DNA from: Clitoria ternatea
Taxonomy: Eukaryota; Streptophyta; Magnoliopsida; Fabales; Fabaceae
Length of the DNA: 64,000 nucleotides
Reading direction: 5' to 3'
Assembly: GCA_037962975.1 (NCBI GenBank)
Contig: CM075673.1
Location: 19,576,001 to 19,640,000, forward strand
The notes under the pieces are model-generated. The model ran no database searches and had not been told where the DNA came from. It was given only the letters and a program-made list of their open reading frames with translations. Of the stretch, positions 21,446 through 32,689 are shown piece by piece. The first letter of the stretch is position 1. Each line of letters opens with the position of its first letter. Position numbers and translations under genes: made by a program.

Positions 21446-22495
21446 CTAACATCTCACCAGCACCTTAGAAAGATTGCTAAGGCATATATCATAACTATTT
21501 CCAAACACAGAGAAGTCATCCATAAACACCTCAATAAACTTCTCTACCATGTCCCTAAAAATTGCCAGTATACACCTTTGGAAGGTTGCTGGTGCATTGT
21601 ACAAACCAAATGGCATGCGCCTATATGCAAAGATTCCATAAGGACAGGTGAAGGCTATCTTCTCTTGATCTTTTGGATCAACCACAATTTGGTTGTAACC
21701 AGAATATCCATCAAGGAAGTAGTAATACTCATGACCTGACAGTCTCTCAAGCATTTGGTCTACAAATGGCAAAGGAAAATGGTCTTTTCTAGTGGAGTCA
21801 TTAAGCCTTCTATAATCTATGCACATTCTCGAACCTGCAGTTGGTCTAGTGGCAATGACTTCACCTTCCTCATTCTTAACAAGGGTCATCCCTCCTTTCT
21901 TAGGCACCACTTGGACTGGACTAATCTAAGCGTTGTCTAAGATAGGATAGATAATCCCAGCATCAAGAAGTTTAACCACCTCTTTCCTTATAACTTCTTT
22001 TATTATGGGGTTTAATCTTCTTTGTGGCTGAACAACAGGGGAATAGTCATCCTCCATCAAAATTTTATACATACAAAATGATGGACTAATTCCCTTTAAA
22101 TTAGAAATATTCCAGCCAATAGCAGATTCATGTTTCCTTAACACCCCTATCAGTTTTTCTACATCCTCATCTTTTAATTCAGCATTAATGATTACAGGAT
22201 GTGATTCATTATCTCCTAAGAAAACATATTTCAAATGAGAAGGCAAAGGTTTTAAATCATGTTTTTCTTCAAACACTTCCTTACCTTTCTCAAGTTCAGT
22301 ACTATTCAAATTTCCTTTCTTTTCATTTTCTAATTCACCTACTTCATATGCTTCTAGTAGGTTCAGCAACTCATTATGTGAGTCATTTAACTCCTCAGTC
22401 TTAGAGTCAAAATCATCCTCAAGAAAGGCTTGTAAAACCTCTTCTTCAATTCTCAACAGCATAGGAGTCCTATAACTTTTAATTTCTTCAAGCAT
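21446..22495 (-). pseudogene. Athila-type reverse transcriptase
   Basis: Two open stretches abut: 22495-21926 (acidic linker, then VQPQRRLNPIIKEVIRKEVVKLLDAGIIYPI) and 21910-21446 (RT fingers and palm: GSRMCIDYRRLNDSTRKDHFPLPF, LDGYSGYNQI, FAYRRMPFGLYNAPATFQRC, and the catalytic FMDDFSVFG). FMDD is a common gypsy form of the YxDD catalytic motif. A stop near 21925 and another near 21440 split the frame. The family copies element RNA into DNA; this copy cannot be translated through. Confidence 0.88.
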
Positions 22496-23208
22496 AAAAC
22501 AATCCTTTTCTCAGCTGGATGTTTCATAGCATTAAGGACATTAAAAGTTACCTGCTCCTCTTGAATTCTCAGTATGAGTTCTCCCTTCTCTACATCAATT
22601 AAAGCTCTACCTGTAGCTAAGAAGGGTCTTCCTAAAATCAAAGGAATTTCTCTATCAGCTTCTATATCCAAAACTACAAAATCTGCTGGAAAGATAAACT
22701 TATCTACCTTAACTAACAGATCTTCCAGCATCCCATGAGGATATTTGATAGACCTATCAGCCAACTGCAAAGACATGCGAGTTGGTTGTATGTCATTAAT
22801 TCCTAATTTCCTCATTAAAGACAAAGGCATGAGGTTTATACTAGCCCCTAGATCACATAAAGCACTTCCTACATGAACATCCCCTATTGCACAAGGTATT
22901 GTAAAAGAGCCTGGATCTTCTAGCTTTTGAGGGAGTTTCTTTTGAATAATTACATTGCACTCTTGAGTGAAAGCAATCATCTCATCTCCCTTAAGCTTTC
23001 TCTTCTTAGACTGAAGTTCTTTCAAAAATTTAGCATATGAAGGCATCTCTTGCAATGCCTCAGCAAAGGGAATATTTATGTGAAGCTTTTTAAACACGTC
23101 CAAGAACTTAGCAAACTTTTGCTCCTCTATTTGTTTCTTAAATCTATGTGGAAATGGAGCATTCTTTAATTTTTCAGGAGTTAGCTTGACAGCTTCCTCC
23201 AAGATCAA
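22453..23208 (-). pseudogene. Athila-type retropepsin-like aspartic protease region
   Basis: This 251-residue stretch contains LTPEKLKNAPFPHRFKKQ (a conserved pre-protease block of Athila Pol), then a retropepsin-like domain: SALCDLGASINLMPLSLMRKLG, with DLGAS as the active-site motif (the usual D-T/S-G is D-L-G here, as commonly in this lineage), and IPLILGRPFLATGRALIDV as the C-terminal landmark. The protease would process Gag-Pol. The frame ends in a short out-of-frame tail at 22453 that overlaps the RT frame, showing a frameshift. Confidence 0.82.
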
Positions 23209-23213
23209 ATCAA

Positions 23214-24726
23214 TCTTTTTCTTTTTCTTTTGATGGACCTGATTTTCTTTTTCTTTTTCTGTTTCTACTTTATTTTCAGTTTTATCAGCAGCTTGCTCAC
23301 TTTCTTACTCCATTTCTTTAGTTGTTTCTTTTTCTAAACTCACTTCATGACTTGGAGGTGGGAGAAGAGTTTTCCCACTCCTAGTAGTTATCTCTTTGCA
23401 ATGTTCCTTAGGATTTACCTCAGTATCTCCAGGAAAATTGCCTGATTATCTCTCAGCTAATTGTTTTGACAGCTGTCCAACATGATTTTCTAAATTTCGA
23501 ATGGACGCTTCTTGATTTTTAAAGCTGGCCTGAGTGGCCTGAATGAATTGAGATAGAACATTCTCAAGTTTAAATTTTTCTTTAGAGGGAGGGGGAAGAG
23601 ATTGTTGTCTATTTGTGATTTGATTTTATGGCATATTTTGATTCAAATGTGGACCTTTCTGCCATGAAAAATTGGGGTGATTCCTATAGTTAGGATTAAA
23701 GGAATTAGAGGGATAATTCCTTTGAAATTGTTGCTGTCCCATGTAATTCACTTACTCAGTAGGCACATTTGGATCACACATTCCATTTTCATGATCTCCA
23801 CCACAAAAATCATAACTCATCATACAAACTTGACTAGGCTTTTGAAGTTCTGAAATCTGTACACTTAATTTCTCCAAAGCCTAAGTCATTAACTTACTTT
23901 GAGCCAAATAAGCATCCTGTGCTTCTAATTCTAATATCCCTCTCTTAGGGATTTGGCTCCTTTCACTAACTAAATATTCATTTGAAGCCATAACATCAAT
24001 CAACTCTATAGCTTCTTCAACTATTTTAGTGGTCAATGAACCTCCAGCTGAGGCATCAATCAAGACCCTAGTTGCTGGTCTTACACCATTATAGAATATG
24101 GTAACTTGCTACACATCAGGAATCCTATGGTGAGGACATTTCCTTAAACTCTCTTTATACCTATCCCATGCTTCCATTAGAGATTCACCCTCTCTCTGCT
24201 GGAAACAAGTGATTTCAGTGCGCAATTTGGCATACTTGGAAGGAGGGAAATATTTAATCAGAAATTTTCTTTGTAAATCCTCCCAAGTAGAGATACTACC
24301 TCTTGGTTGGCTTTGCAACCAAGCCTTAGCCCTGTCCCTTAAAGAAAAAGGAAATAATCTCAATCTTATTGCCTCTTCAGAGACTCCATTCATTTTTACA
24401 GTATCACAGATTTGGAGGAAGGTTGCTAGATGCAAATTTGGATCCTTAACCTCACTTCCTCCAAATTGATCATTTCTAACTAACTACAGCAAAGCTGGTT
24501 TGAGTTCATAGTTATTAGCTGCAATTGGAGGCCTAAGGATGCTAGATTACGATCCTTCTTCAGTAGGCCTAGAGTAGTCACCTAGTGTAACTCTCCTCTG
24601 TTCCATTTCTTGCTGCTCTTTTTGATTTTTCTCCTTTCTAAGCTTACGCTCTAACAAATCAATATCAGGATCAAAGAAGAAAGGTTCTCCTCTGTTCCTT
24701 GACTGTATACACCAACTATTAGACAT
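23214..24726 (-). pseudogene. Athila-type gag, broken
   Basis: The N-terminus starts MSNSWCIQSRNRGEPFFF at 24726, typical of Athila Gag, and runs to a stop near 24547. The stretch 24435-24109 is the Retrotrans_gag domain (LRLFPFSLRDRAKAWLQSQP, TWEDLQRKFLIKYFPPSKYAKLR, ESLMEAWDRYKESLRKCPHH). The stretch 24063-23881 follows, then a zinc knuckle near 23780-23810 reading DFCGGDHENGMC, in which the first cysteine appears changed to tyrosine. Several stops lie between 23880 and 23214. Gag would form the particle core. It sits 144 nt inside the primer-binding site, as expected. Confidence 0.83.
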
Positions 24727-24869
24727 AAACAATTCAAAGCTACTGATACTACTACACACAAACTACTACTATACTACAAATGAGAATTAAACTACTTACT
24801 AAATGCAAAAACAAAATTAAACGATTCAGTCTAGTACCGGTCCAAGGATTGTTGATATTACTCAACAAT

Positions 24870-24886
24870 CCCCGGCAACGGCGCCA
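24870..24886 (-). other. Primer-binding site, tRNA-Asp (Athila-type)
   Basis: The minus strand reads TGGCGCCGTTGCCGGGG, matching the 3' end of plant tRNA-Asp, the primer typical of Athila elements. Six bases (AGTTAA) separate it from the LTR end. Confidence 0.9.
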
Positions 24887-25718
24887 TTAACTTGGTTAGT
24901 AAATCCTGAGTCATTAACTTGATGCATAACACTTAGAGGATTTATATTCTTTTAGCAAGCGCACCAATAGTTAAATTTGTAATATATTTGATCGTCCTAC
25001 AGGGATTGAGGTAATTACCGCAATCTTAGACTAGTACAAGCTGAACCAAAGTAAGGAGATGTAATTTATTCTGTTTTTATGGTTTTATATTTTCTATGTT
25101 TTTATATTTTCAGAAACAATATAGAAGATGAAATGTGATTAATGGAAGATAGGTTAGGATTACTTCAGCGTACAACTTCATCAAGGAACATGCAATTGAG
25201 GTTCAATTAAGCTTTAGATGCAAGAGGACAATTCACAGATGGTTAATCCCCAATCCCTTAGGTAATTAACACTAATTCATAAGCATTAAACCCTAATACC
25301 TTAGGTGTTCAGTGACAGAGAAATCTAATGTGAAATTGGGGGTTGAACCCTAACTATTCACCTAATTACTAGGCCTGAATTAGTTAGGAAGCTAGAAGTT
25401 ACCTAAGCCTCAACCATGATTCCTCCCTGGTGAGATTCTTTATTTGGATTTGAATTTGTCAATTCAGCAGAGTAGATCCACTACTCAGCTTGTTCTCCTC
25501 TTACTTCAAAAGATAATTTCCTCAATGCAGCTTCAAGATTCCATCGGAAGCTTCAACAATCCCAACCCTAGGGGTTTAGAAACCCATGGAAATGGATTCA
25601 GACGAAGGAATATGGAGAGACATGGATGAGAGAATTTAGAGAGAGATTGGAAATGAGAAAATGAATCGTGATATTGCTTCTGTGTGTTCTCTCTTCCTCC
25701 TTTACAGAGTATATACAA

Positions 25719-25728
25719 CTATATATAG
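25719..25728 (-). promoter_or_regulatory. TATA box of the Athila-type LTR
   Basis: The minus strand reads GTCTATATATAGTTG, followed by a CT/GA-rich leader. It is about 830 bp from the LTR end. A second TATATA lies at 25711-25715. Confidence 0.6.
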
Positions 25729-25732
25729 ACAT

Positions 25733-25750
25733 CTAACTAACTAACTAACT
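25733..25750. repeat. CTAA microsatellite
   Basis: Four consecutive CTAA units beside the LTR TATA box. Confidence 0.8.
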
Positions 25751-25919
25751 TAATTAATTACAAAGGAATACTTAATTAATAATTAACTAACTAAACTAAA
25801 TACATAATTTTAGGGGAATAATTAATTACAAAATATTACTTAAGTTACTAAAGTACAACAGAAAACAGCAATGGTGCAGCACTTCGCTTGGAGGGAAGAA
25901 TAACTAACTGCACAACTAA

Positions 25920-26215
25920 CACCACGCTTAAGCATGAATGATTGGCGCTTAAGCGCGTGCTTTAATTTAAGCTTTCTATTTAAGATTCGCTTGAGCGTGA
26001 ATGGCTTTTGGACTTCACGCTTGAGCGTGATCGAGAATTATGCTGCATGCTGTGAAATTTACGTGTGTTGCATGGTGACCTCAAGCTTGAGCGTGGAACT
26101 TCCAAGCTTGAGCGTGAAAGATATTTTACTGGACCTGTACATGCAAACAAATAAATGCTTAGCGTATGTACGCTGGCTGTTCAGCGTATGTACGCTGGGT
26201 TAGTGAATTTACAAA
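25920..26215 (-). repeat. GCTTGAGCGTG palindrome cluster in Athila U3
   Basis: Copies of CACGCTTGAGCGTG and CGCTTAAGCGCG, plus two GCGTATGTACGCTG units near 26160 and 26185. The same motif family fills the spacer at 3290-4560, so the element carries it both in the LTR and internally. Confidence 0.75.
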
Positions 26216-26401
26216 TAAACAAATTTCCTTAACTAATTATCTTTTTTAACTATTTTCTTACATAATTTAAACACTTTTGAAATAAATAAATAAAACCAAA
26301 CTTATTGACAATTTATTAAATAATAATGCCAAACTAAACAATATTTAATGGATTAAGTTAAATAAAAGATGAAATTATTAAGTATTTTCAAGACTTATCA
26401 A

Positions 26402-27970
26402 TCATCTATTATCTGCCTTTGCCTGGACTGACATAATCATTCTCAAGTGATTCTTCCACGCTAAGTTTGACACTCCGTCTCCAGCAAAACCTTCAACAAT
26501 CATGTCAATAACATCTCTCTTGCCCGAACTAGGTGGTGGCTTCATCCAGGATTCGTCATCATCATCGATAATATCCACTACGGCCTTTCCTTTGTCCAAC
26601 ATAGGCTTCTTTGAATTCTGAGCCTTCTCTTCCTCACTTGATCTAATCTCTTTCCTTCTTGGCATGACCTTCTCTGACTCTGGGTTTATCCTTTGCCTAA
26701 ATAGGTACTATTTCAACCTTCCTTCTCTTATCAGTATTTCGATGGCTTCCTTCAACTGTCGATACTCATCCGTATTATGTCTGACCTGCTCGTGAAACTC
26801 ATAGTACTTGCTAGTGTTTCCAGCTCTCTTCATGGGTAGTGGCTTCCTTAGCCCTACACCATTATTCCCCTTATACCACCTCTCTTAAAATCCGATTGGG
26901 TCATACTGTTAATGGGCTATACTACATAAGATTCATATTTCTCCTCTCCCTTGGTCTTGGGGGTGTGTCTCTTCTAGGACTCTTCTTCTCAGGCCTCAAC
27001 ATCTTCCTTTCTGGCCTCTGGATATCCTCTTGATCTGTGCTTTTCTGCTTGGCAACTGCCAAATGCATTTCTCTTCCTACATACTTCGCCGCCTTATTTC
27101 TAAACTCTTCAAATGTCTGGGGTGGTCCCTTTGTTAAATATAATGCAAAAGGTGACTGCGGTTGTAAATCCTCCATCATAATGTGCATCTGTATCTCTTT
27201 TGTCAACCCTTAAACTAGTGCGGCCTCCTTATAGAACCTTCTTAGGAAATCTCTTAGACTCTCTTTTGGTCCTTATCTAATCTGGGCCAATATGTGTGAT
27301 GTCATGGGTACATCTCTAGACACCATAAAATGCTACAAGAACACATAGGCCATGTCATCCTAGGAGTTAATCGACCCAGCTGGCAGACTCTTGAACCACC
27401 CCAAAGCTTCAGCGGACAACGTCCTTGGAAACATCCCGCACATGACATCTTCCTCCGCTACTAAGAATAGGGACTCATTTACATGGGTATCCAAATGGCT
27501 ACCGGGGTCAAATTCCCCTGTGTACTTCCCAATAGATAACAGATATAGGGTCTGGAGATGTCTTGGAATTGGAACACTCATCAATCTTCTGGTGAACAGT
27601 ATCTTGAACCGATATTCACCTCTCCTACCGTAGTGCGTTACTCCTCTTTGGCTATTCATTTCTTCAGTCCAGTGTGTGGATTCTTGCTCATCGTATGCAT
27701 AAGTCCTAGACCGCTCTTGTTAGTGATGAATATCTTGCTGCCTTTGGTCACTACCTCGGTTCTCCCTCTGAAGCTCTTGGATTTCTTGACCTAGCTGCCT
27801 TATAATCTTGTCTTTGGGATCTAGACATACTACTGCCTGTGTCCTCAACTACATCCCAGGGGTCTCTACTATCCCCTCATTGTAATCCCACATCCTTACC
27901 ATATTTTGGATGTACCCCTCTGGAGTTTCATCTCCTCTCAGATGCTCAATGACCTTTTCATTGCGATGTA
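26402..27970 (-). pseudogene. Tat-type Ty3/gypsy gag (right copy), broken
   Basis: Read on the minus strand from the Tat primer site: KVIEHLRGDETPEGYIQNM, a Q/E-rich stretch, then 27659-27360 with FTRRLMSVPIPRHLQTL, GSHLDTHVNESLFLVAEEDVMCGMF and LSAEALGWFKSLPAGSINS (Retrotrans_gag domain). Next come 27206-26922 (FALYLTKGPPQTFEEFRNKAAKYVGREM and a basic RPERKMLRPEKKSPRRD patch) and 26665-26402 (acidic IIDDDDES patch, ending VQAKADNR). Stops separate these pieces. It lacks protease and pol: the homology stops at 26402, where the Athila-side sequence starts. Gag is continuous through 27133, where the similarity to the left copy ends. Confidence 0.8.
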
Positions 27971-27987
27971 GGACTTACAATTTACGC

Positions 27988-28007
27988 GGTCTCACCGAGC
28001 GTGCCAA
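27988..28007 (-). other. Probable primer-binding site of the Tat-type element
   Basis: The minus strand reads TTGGCACGCTCGGTGAGACC directly after the LTR end ...CAGAACA. TGGCACGCCCGGTGGG-like strings follow the 5' LTR in several Tat-lineage elements. Confidence 0.6.
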
Positions 28008-28756
28008 TGTTCTGTACCAAAACTGGGGTCAAGAGTTGACCGTCTTGACCAGTATCCGTAGTCACCTTTCTTACCCTTAGTTTTACACCGTCTCAGGGAG
28101 TATGGTATTTTACACCTAGGTTCAGTGGGAATCCTAGGTTCTTCAAGTTTAGGATGAAATTGATGTTCCAATCCATATCGAGGTCAAGAGAACACACCGA
28201 AGGTGAACCTGCAAAAGATTCTTCGATGCTTAAGTCAGTACGATATAACAGAAAATAAGGTATTACGGAGGTAACTCAAAGATTAGTTCGGCCCCTTCTC
28301 AGTAATAAATGAGTCGTATTTATAGAAATTATCTTAGTAGAAGAAATGATTTGACATTCTTCCTAACTTACTATAGTTACAGTGTTTGTAAGTATATACT
28401 GCTCATCCCGATTCTGACTCATTGTCTGGTTGTCAGAAGAGGACCGGAGTCCTAATTAAAGAACCGCAGTTACTATGAGGGTAGACCCCAGCTACGATAC
28501 AAAATCATACTTAAGCAAGTAAAACTAATGACGTGGCATTACATTGATGTCACCCCGGTTCGAACTTCAAAGAGTCTAGTTAGAACCATGGATCACTAAG
28601 AAATTACCATCCCATCTCCTGAGACAAACACAAACTATCCTACTGCTCAACTTTTATTTTAGCTCAAGGTACACCCTCGAATTGCAGACATTCCAAAACA
28701 TGATTTCCTATTGTACCAGCACCTGTCCTGCATTAATAATACATTATTTTTTAACA
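28008..28756 (-). repeat. Tat-type 5' LTR (about 749 bp)
   Basis: Ends are TGTTAAAA...CAGAACA on the minus strand, with matching TGTT/AACA termini. A TATA box (TCTATAAATAC) lies at 28318-28324 and the primer site follows. No partner LTR is in the window. Two diverged relatives in the same orientation occur near 34440-34832 and 53877-54305, sharing a CTTTGACRCTCAAGT-like box and a TATTTATA box. Confidence 0.65.
28318..28324 (-). promoter_or_regulatory. TATA box of the Tat-type LTR
   Basis: The minus strand reads TCTATAAATACGAC in mid-LTR. Confidence 0.55.
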
Positions 28757-31700
28757 TCACATGCTAAGATTTTGATTTTAATCAATTAGTTCTATTTTCA
28801 CGTTCTATAGTTCCATGTAGGTACCATCTAACCACACAATAACATGTCACTCCAAATGAAATATCAATTCACCTTATCACCATCAAATTGTAATAGAGTA
28901 AAATGACTCAATGCCAAATTCATCGAAACCATCATTTATGAATGTACATGACATCCCATTTGATCACCTATCTTAATTTACCATTCATATGATTACTATA
29001 TCAAGACAGTAATCTTCCATATAAATTATATTTCCATAACAAATATATATGTATATATAGCTTAATGACAAAAATTTAGTAAGTCTCAATTCATTAGAAT
29101 GAATGTCATCATGCCATACCTACTAAATCCTATGCATTTTCATGAATTCAACTAAGACATCATAAATAGCTCAGTATGAGTAATTCATCAAACCGTACAC
29201 TATAGCATCAAATTTTGCCATCATTCATCAAATGCATACCAATTTAGACTTCTCCTAAATATCATGTAGTTGTATGGCATTACAAAAAAAGGACATGCAC
29301 CATCATAACAGTTATTAAAATATCAAGAGCTACGCTAAGCACAACTACACACAAGTGTATAACTATGTATAAATCCACTATGGTTGAGCAATGTATTCCC
29401 GCCTCTAGATCATTAAGCAAACTCGTCCCTCTGTGCATTCACTGGAATATCCATAATTTAAAGGGTGAGTACTAGTTAAATAATGATTAACAATTTAATA
29501 ACGAGACAACTCTTCATCATTTATTATTTTTTATCAATTATACATTAAGTTTCTTCATCAACATCAAATCAAATTTTTAAAACTACACAATGGTTACATG
29601 GAGTTAAATCAATTATCCTCGTATACTACCGACACCAAGGCTTATAAAGATCATATTATACATCTCTGTAATTCCATCCAAACATCCATCAACTATACAT
29701 ATCTATCAATACTCACTATGCAATTTATGCATGCCATGGACTTTCAAATCTTTTCTTTTATTTGTGTATAAAAACAATGAAATGTGGATCCGACTTAACA
29801 ATACAAAGCAAATTCTAAGACAACCCACTTAGTGAACCATAACACTATAATTGAGGGGCATTTGGGTAACCACATAGTGAACTAGAGCACTATAAATGGT
29901 GGTACCCGAGGACTACTAGTGAACTATAGCACTGTAATCGGTAGCCTCAAAAGCAACATGCTACAGACTGCATAGTGAACCAAAGCACTATAATCATGAC
30001 AACCTCTTCAACAAACCATAGTGTTGAAAATGCATATGATGTCATGAAATGCAATCAATGCATGAGATGCAAACCATAACGTATAAACAACATCAATACT
30101 GACATCATAGCCTACTCTTCTACACTGTTCCACAATATCAGTTCAACAGCCATCACTCAAACACAATTTGCCAAGAAGCCTAGTAAGTATCATATTACAT
30201 CAACTTGCAACATAACCATCATCCACACTTTTATCACATATAGCATACCACTGAGGCCATTACCATTAATTTATCGCTTTACGTTTTTCTAACATAACAT
30301 AGGGAACAAACAATGCATTTACATAACATCACTTGCACATTTAACATATTCAGCTAATTTCACTACACACTTTAATATATATAAACCAGCTCTAAAGATT
30401 TAAGCATTATTAATCATAAATAAGTCTCAAGGTACAATTTAATAACAATTCAGCTTCAATCATAATTTGACATCAAAAACTATTTCAATCACGTAATTGT
30501 AACACATTCATTCAATAGTAAACAGAAATCATAATACCATTAACATACCTAAGCAAATATATTTTTAAGCAAGCCTAAAATCCCTGTAATTAAATCCCTA
30601 CTCATTATTTAACTGGTAATCCCCCTTGTATGTTAAACATACCTAAGACCGATTCACTTCTTTGATTTCACTTTTGATCCATAATCTAACAATTGCAAAA
30701 GTCCTAACAATGCATACCAATACTTTAAATACATTCTGAAGCTTCTAACGCTAATACCACAATTTTTAAAAAATTTTAGACATGTTTTTGAATTACCAAA
30801 ACTTACCGGAATCCGACGATGCGCACCAATTCTTACTCTGATTTTTTTCGAGTAGCGGTATAGCTTAGGAAAATTTCCTAAAAACATGAATTAATTATTT
30901 TTAACAACCCATACATCCTTCTTGTCATATTTCAAAACTTGATTCAGCAACCCGTCATAGTTCTAAGGTAGGACGACTTATCGAAACACGACTTCACACT
31001 CTGATAACCATCCGATATGCTTTTGACCCTCTGAACGTCAACCGTTGGCCTCTGAAATGACTTCACAAGCTCTATCAACACAATATCCTTGCAAGATTCA
31101 GTAATTACATGTAACGGGTATTATCAAAATTGCTAAAATTTGAGGGAAAATGGAACCTGTTACCTTACAACATCTCAAAATAAAGACCAAGACTCTTAGG
31201 CCTTATGCTAATGGCTGCCACAATTACAAAGCTAGAAGGAGGAGAAAATTGAAATACGAATTAGGCACATGCAATAAAGAAACTCGTGAAATAAGAAAGA
31301 ATAAGGAAAATCAACATCACCCATGAATATACCTTTGATGGCTTTAAAGAGATTAATGAAGAATTGGTGAAGGAGGGAAGAATGGACATAGTGGTGGTGA
31401 TGAATTTAGGGAGAAGAAGAAGAGGATGAAATTCTACCCACGGAGAAGGCACATGCACAAGAGGAAAGAAAAATAGAAAGTGTGATAGAATAAGGGTTAA
31501 TTGGGAATAAGACATTAGGAATGGGACTTAGAAATTTAGAGTGTAGTTTCTGCTCAGGGGGGAAAGTGCACACATAAGTTAGAGGGAAAATGGAGAATAG
31601 AAATAGTTTGGTTACAATTTTAGTAATTAGAATGGAATTTAGGGTTTAGGTAATAATTATTAAATCTAATAACTAATTTAAATAAAATTGTAGTTATAAA

Positions 31701-31955
31701 ATTTAATTTATCCCCAATTAGTAAAAATTAACTTTTACCTAAATTTTAAAATCAGGTAAAACAAAAGTTATTTAGGATGGAAGTTAGGAATTGGATTAAA
31801 TTTAATATTTGGGTAATAATTATTTAGGTTAGTAATCAAACTAAATTAAATTGGTAGTCATAAAAATTAATTTACTTTGAATTAATAGAAGTTAGATTTT
31901 TATCACCAATTTTTAAAATTAGGATGTACACTAATTTTTAAAATTTAGAATGTTA
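28757..31955 (-). repeat. Decayed long LTR, minus orientation (TGTAACATCC family)
   Basis: Near 31955 the minus strand begins TATAACATTCTAAATT, a decayed form of the TGTAACATCC start seen in the plus copies at 34833 and 50714. A CT-rich leader follows (about 31440), then GGTAAG-type strings, an internal tandem repeat (29822-30010) and a GCTCACCC box near 29478, at spacings like those of the copy at 34833-37700. No coding frame is credible; short frames here carry no domain. The low-coordinate side is cut by the Tat-type LTR at 28756. Confidence 0.45.
29822..30010 (-). repeat. Short tandem repeat (AGTGAACYATAGCACTATAAT unit)
   Basis: Four to five diverged copies of a unit of roughly 40-50 bp, each with GTGAAC followed by AGCACTRTAA. 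They lie near 29831, 29877, 29919 and 29976. The equivalent place in the related copies (36430, 47000) carries GAGTGGGACTCAAG-type repeats instead. Confidence 0.65.
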
Positions 31956-32689
31956 TATTGCGTGATATTGATTATTGTGGGTCATTTTAGGGATTGTCAT
32001 TATGGGGCTTATGTTGGTACCTGTATGGGCCTTCTAATACGAATACTGATATTAGGCCGAATACTGATATTAGGCCTAGATCATTTGCCCCTCAACCTGT
32101 TAGAGTGATTTGAGGATTGCTTTAATGGGTTGATATGCCTTGCATGTGGTGGTTCTCATGAAAAATAATGTGCTAAAAAAAGTTTGGCATTATTCTCATT
32201 TATGTGACTAATTGATACGGGGTAGAGACCTCTTTGTAGACTAAGAGGCTTGTAGGTGCTACGTGTCATGTTGTAACTGGGTGCAGCATTTCAACTTTCA
32301 TGTAACCGTCGTTTGAAATGTAAAACAATACACATGTCGGGTACAATCATTGTGCCTTAAAAATTCCTTCCTTTTCACCCCACAAGCTTTATCTATAAAA
32401 TGGGGGCTTATTTCCAATCATTTGATACTTTATTCTTTAAAATCTCTGCCTACTTCGATATTGTGTTCTCATACTGGTTTCCTTGAATCGCGTCATTTAC
32501 CTAAATATCCTCATTATCTCGTCTTTATAAATTTTTTGTCCAAACATTTTTTTTTTGAATTTGAGATATTAGGGATGGTCACGCAAGTGACAAGTCAGTT
32601 GAAATACTTTTGAGCCATTATTGTAGCCATCTGTGAGATTTTGGCGCAAGCCATGAATGTCACAAACGGACATATATAGGTTCTTAAGT
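31956..32689. other. Non-coding stretch with a dispersed repeat (31970-32085)
   Basis: About 100 bp here (GGTCATTTTAGGGATTGTC through GGCCTAGATC) is repeated at 37605-37690. Within it AATACTGATATTAGGCC occurs twice in tandem. The rest holds no gene I can recognise. Confidence 0.5.

Larger units (their letters stand above)
24893..26400 (-). repeat. Athila-type 5' LTR (minimum extent)
   Basis: On the minus strand the LTR ends ...ACTAACCA six bases before the primer site. It contains a TATA box near 25720, a U3 with GCTTGAGCGTG palindromes (25920-26215) and a CTAA microsatellite. The other edge is uncertain: a 1.5-kb LTR would end near 26400 where gag-like sequence begins, but the matching segment on the left side (1-795) suggests the LTR could extend to about 27133 and include gag-derived sequence. 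Confidence 0.7.

Noticed and set aside
24893..24960. Possible host tRNA gene from the tRNA-Asp match near 24870
   Set aside because: Only the 17-base 3' end is present, at the expected primer-site position beside an LTR; no tRNA body.
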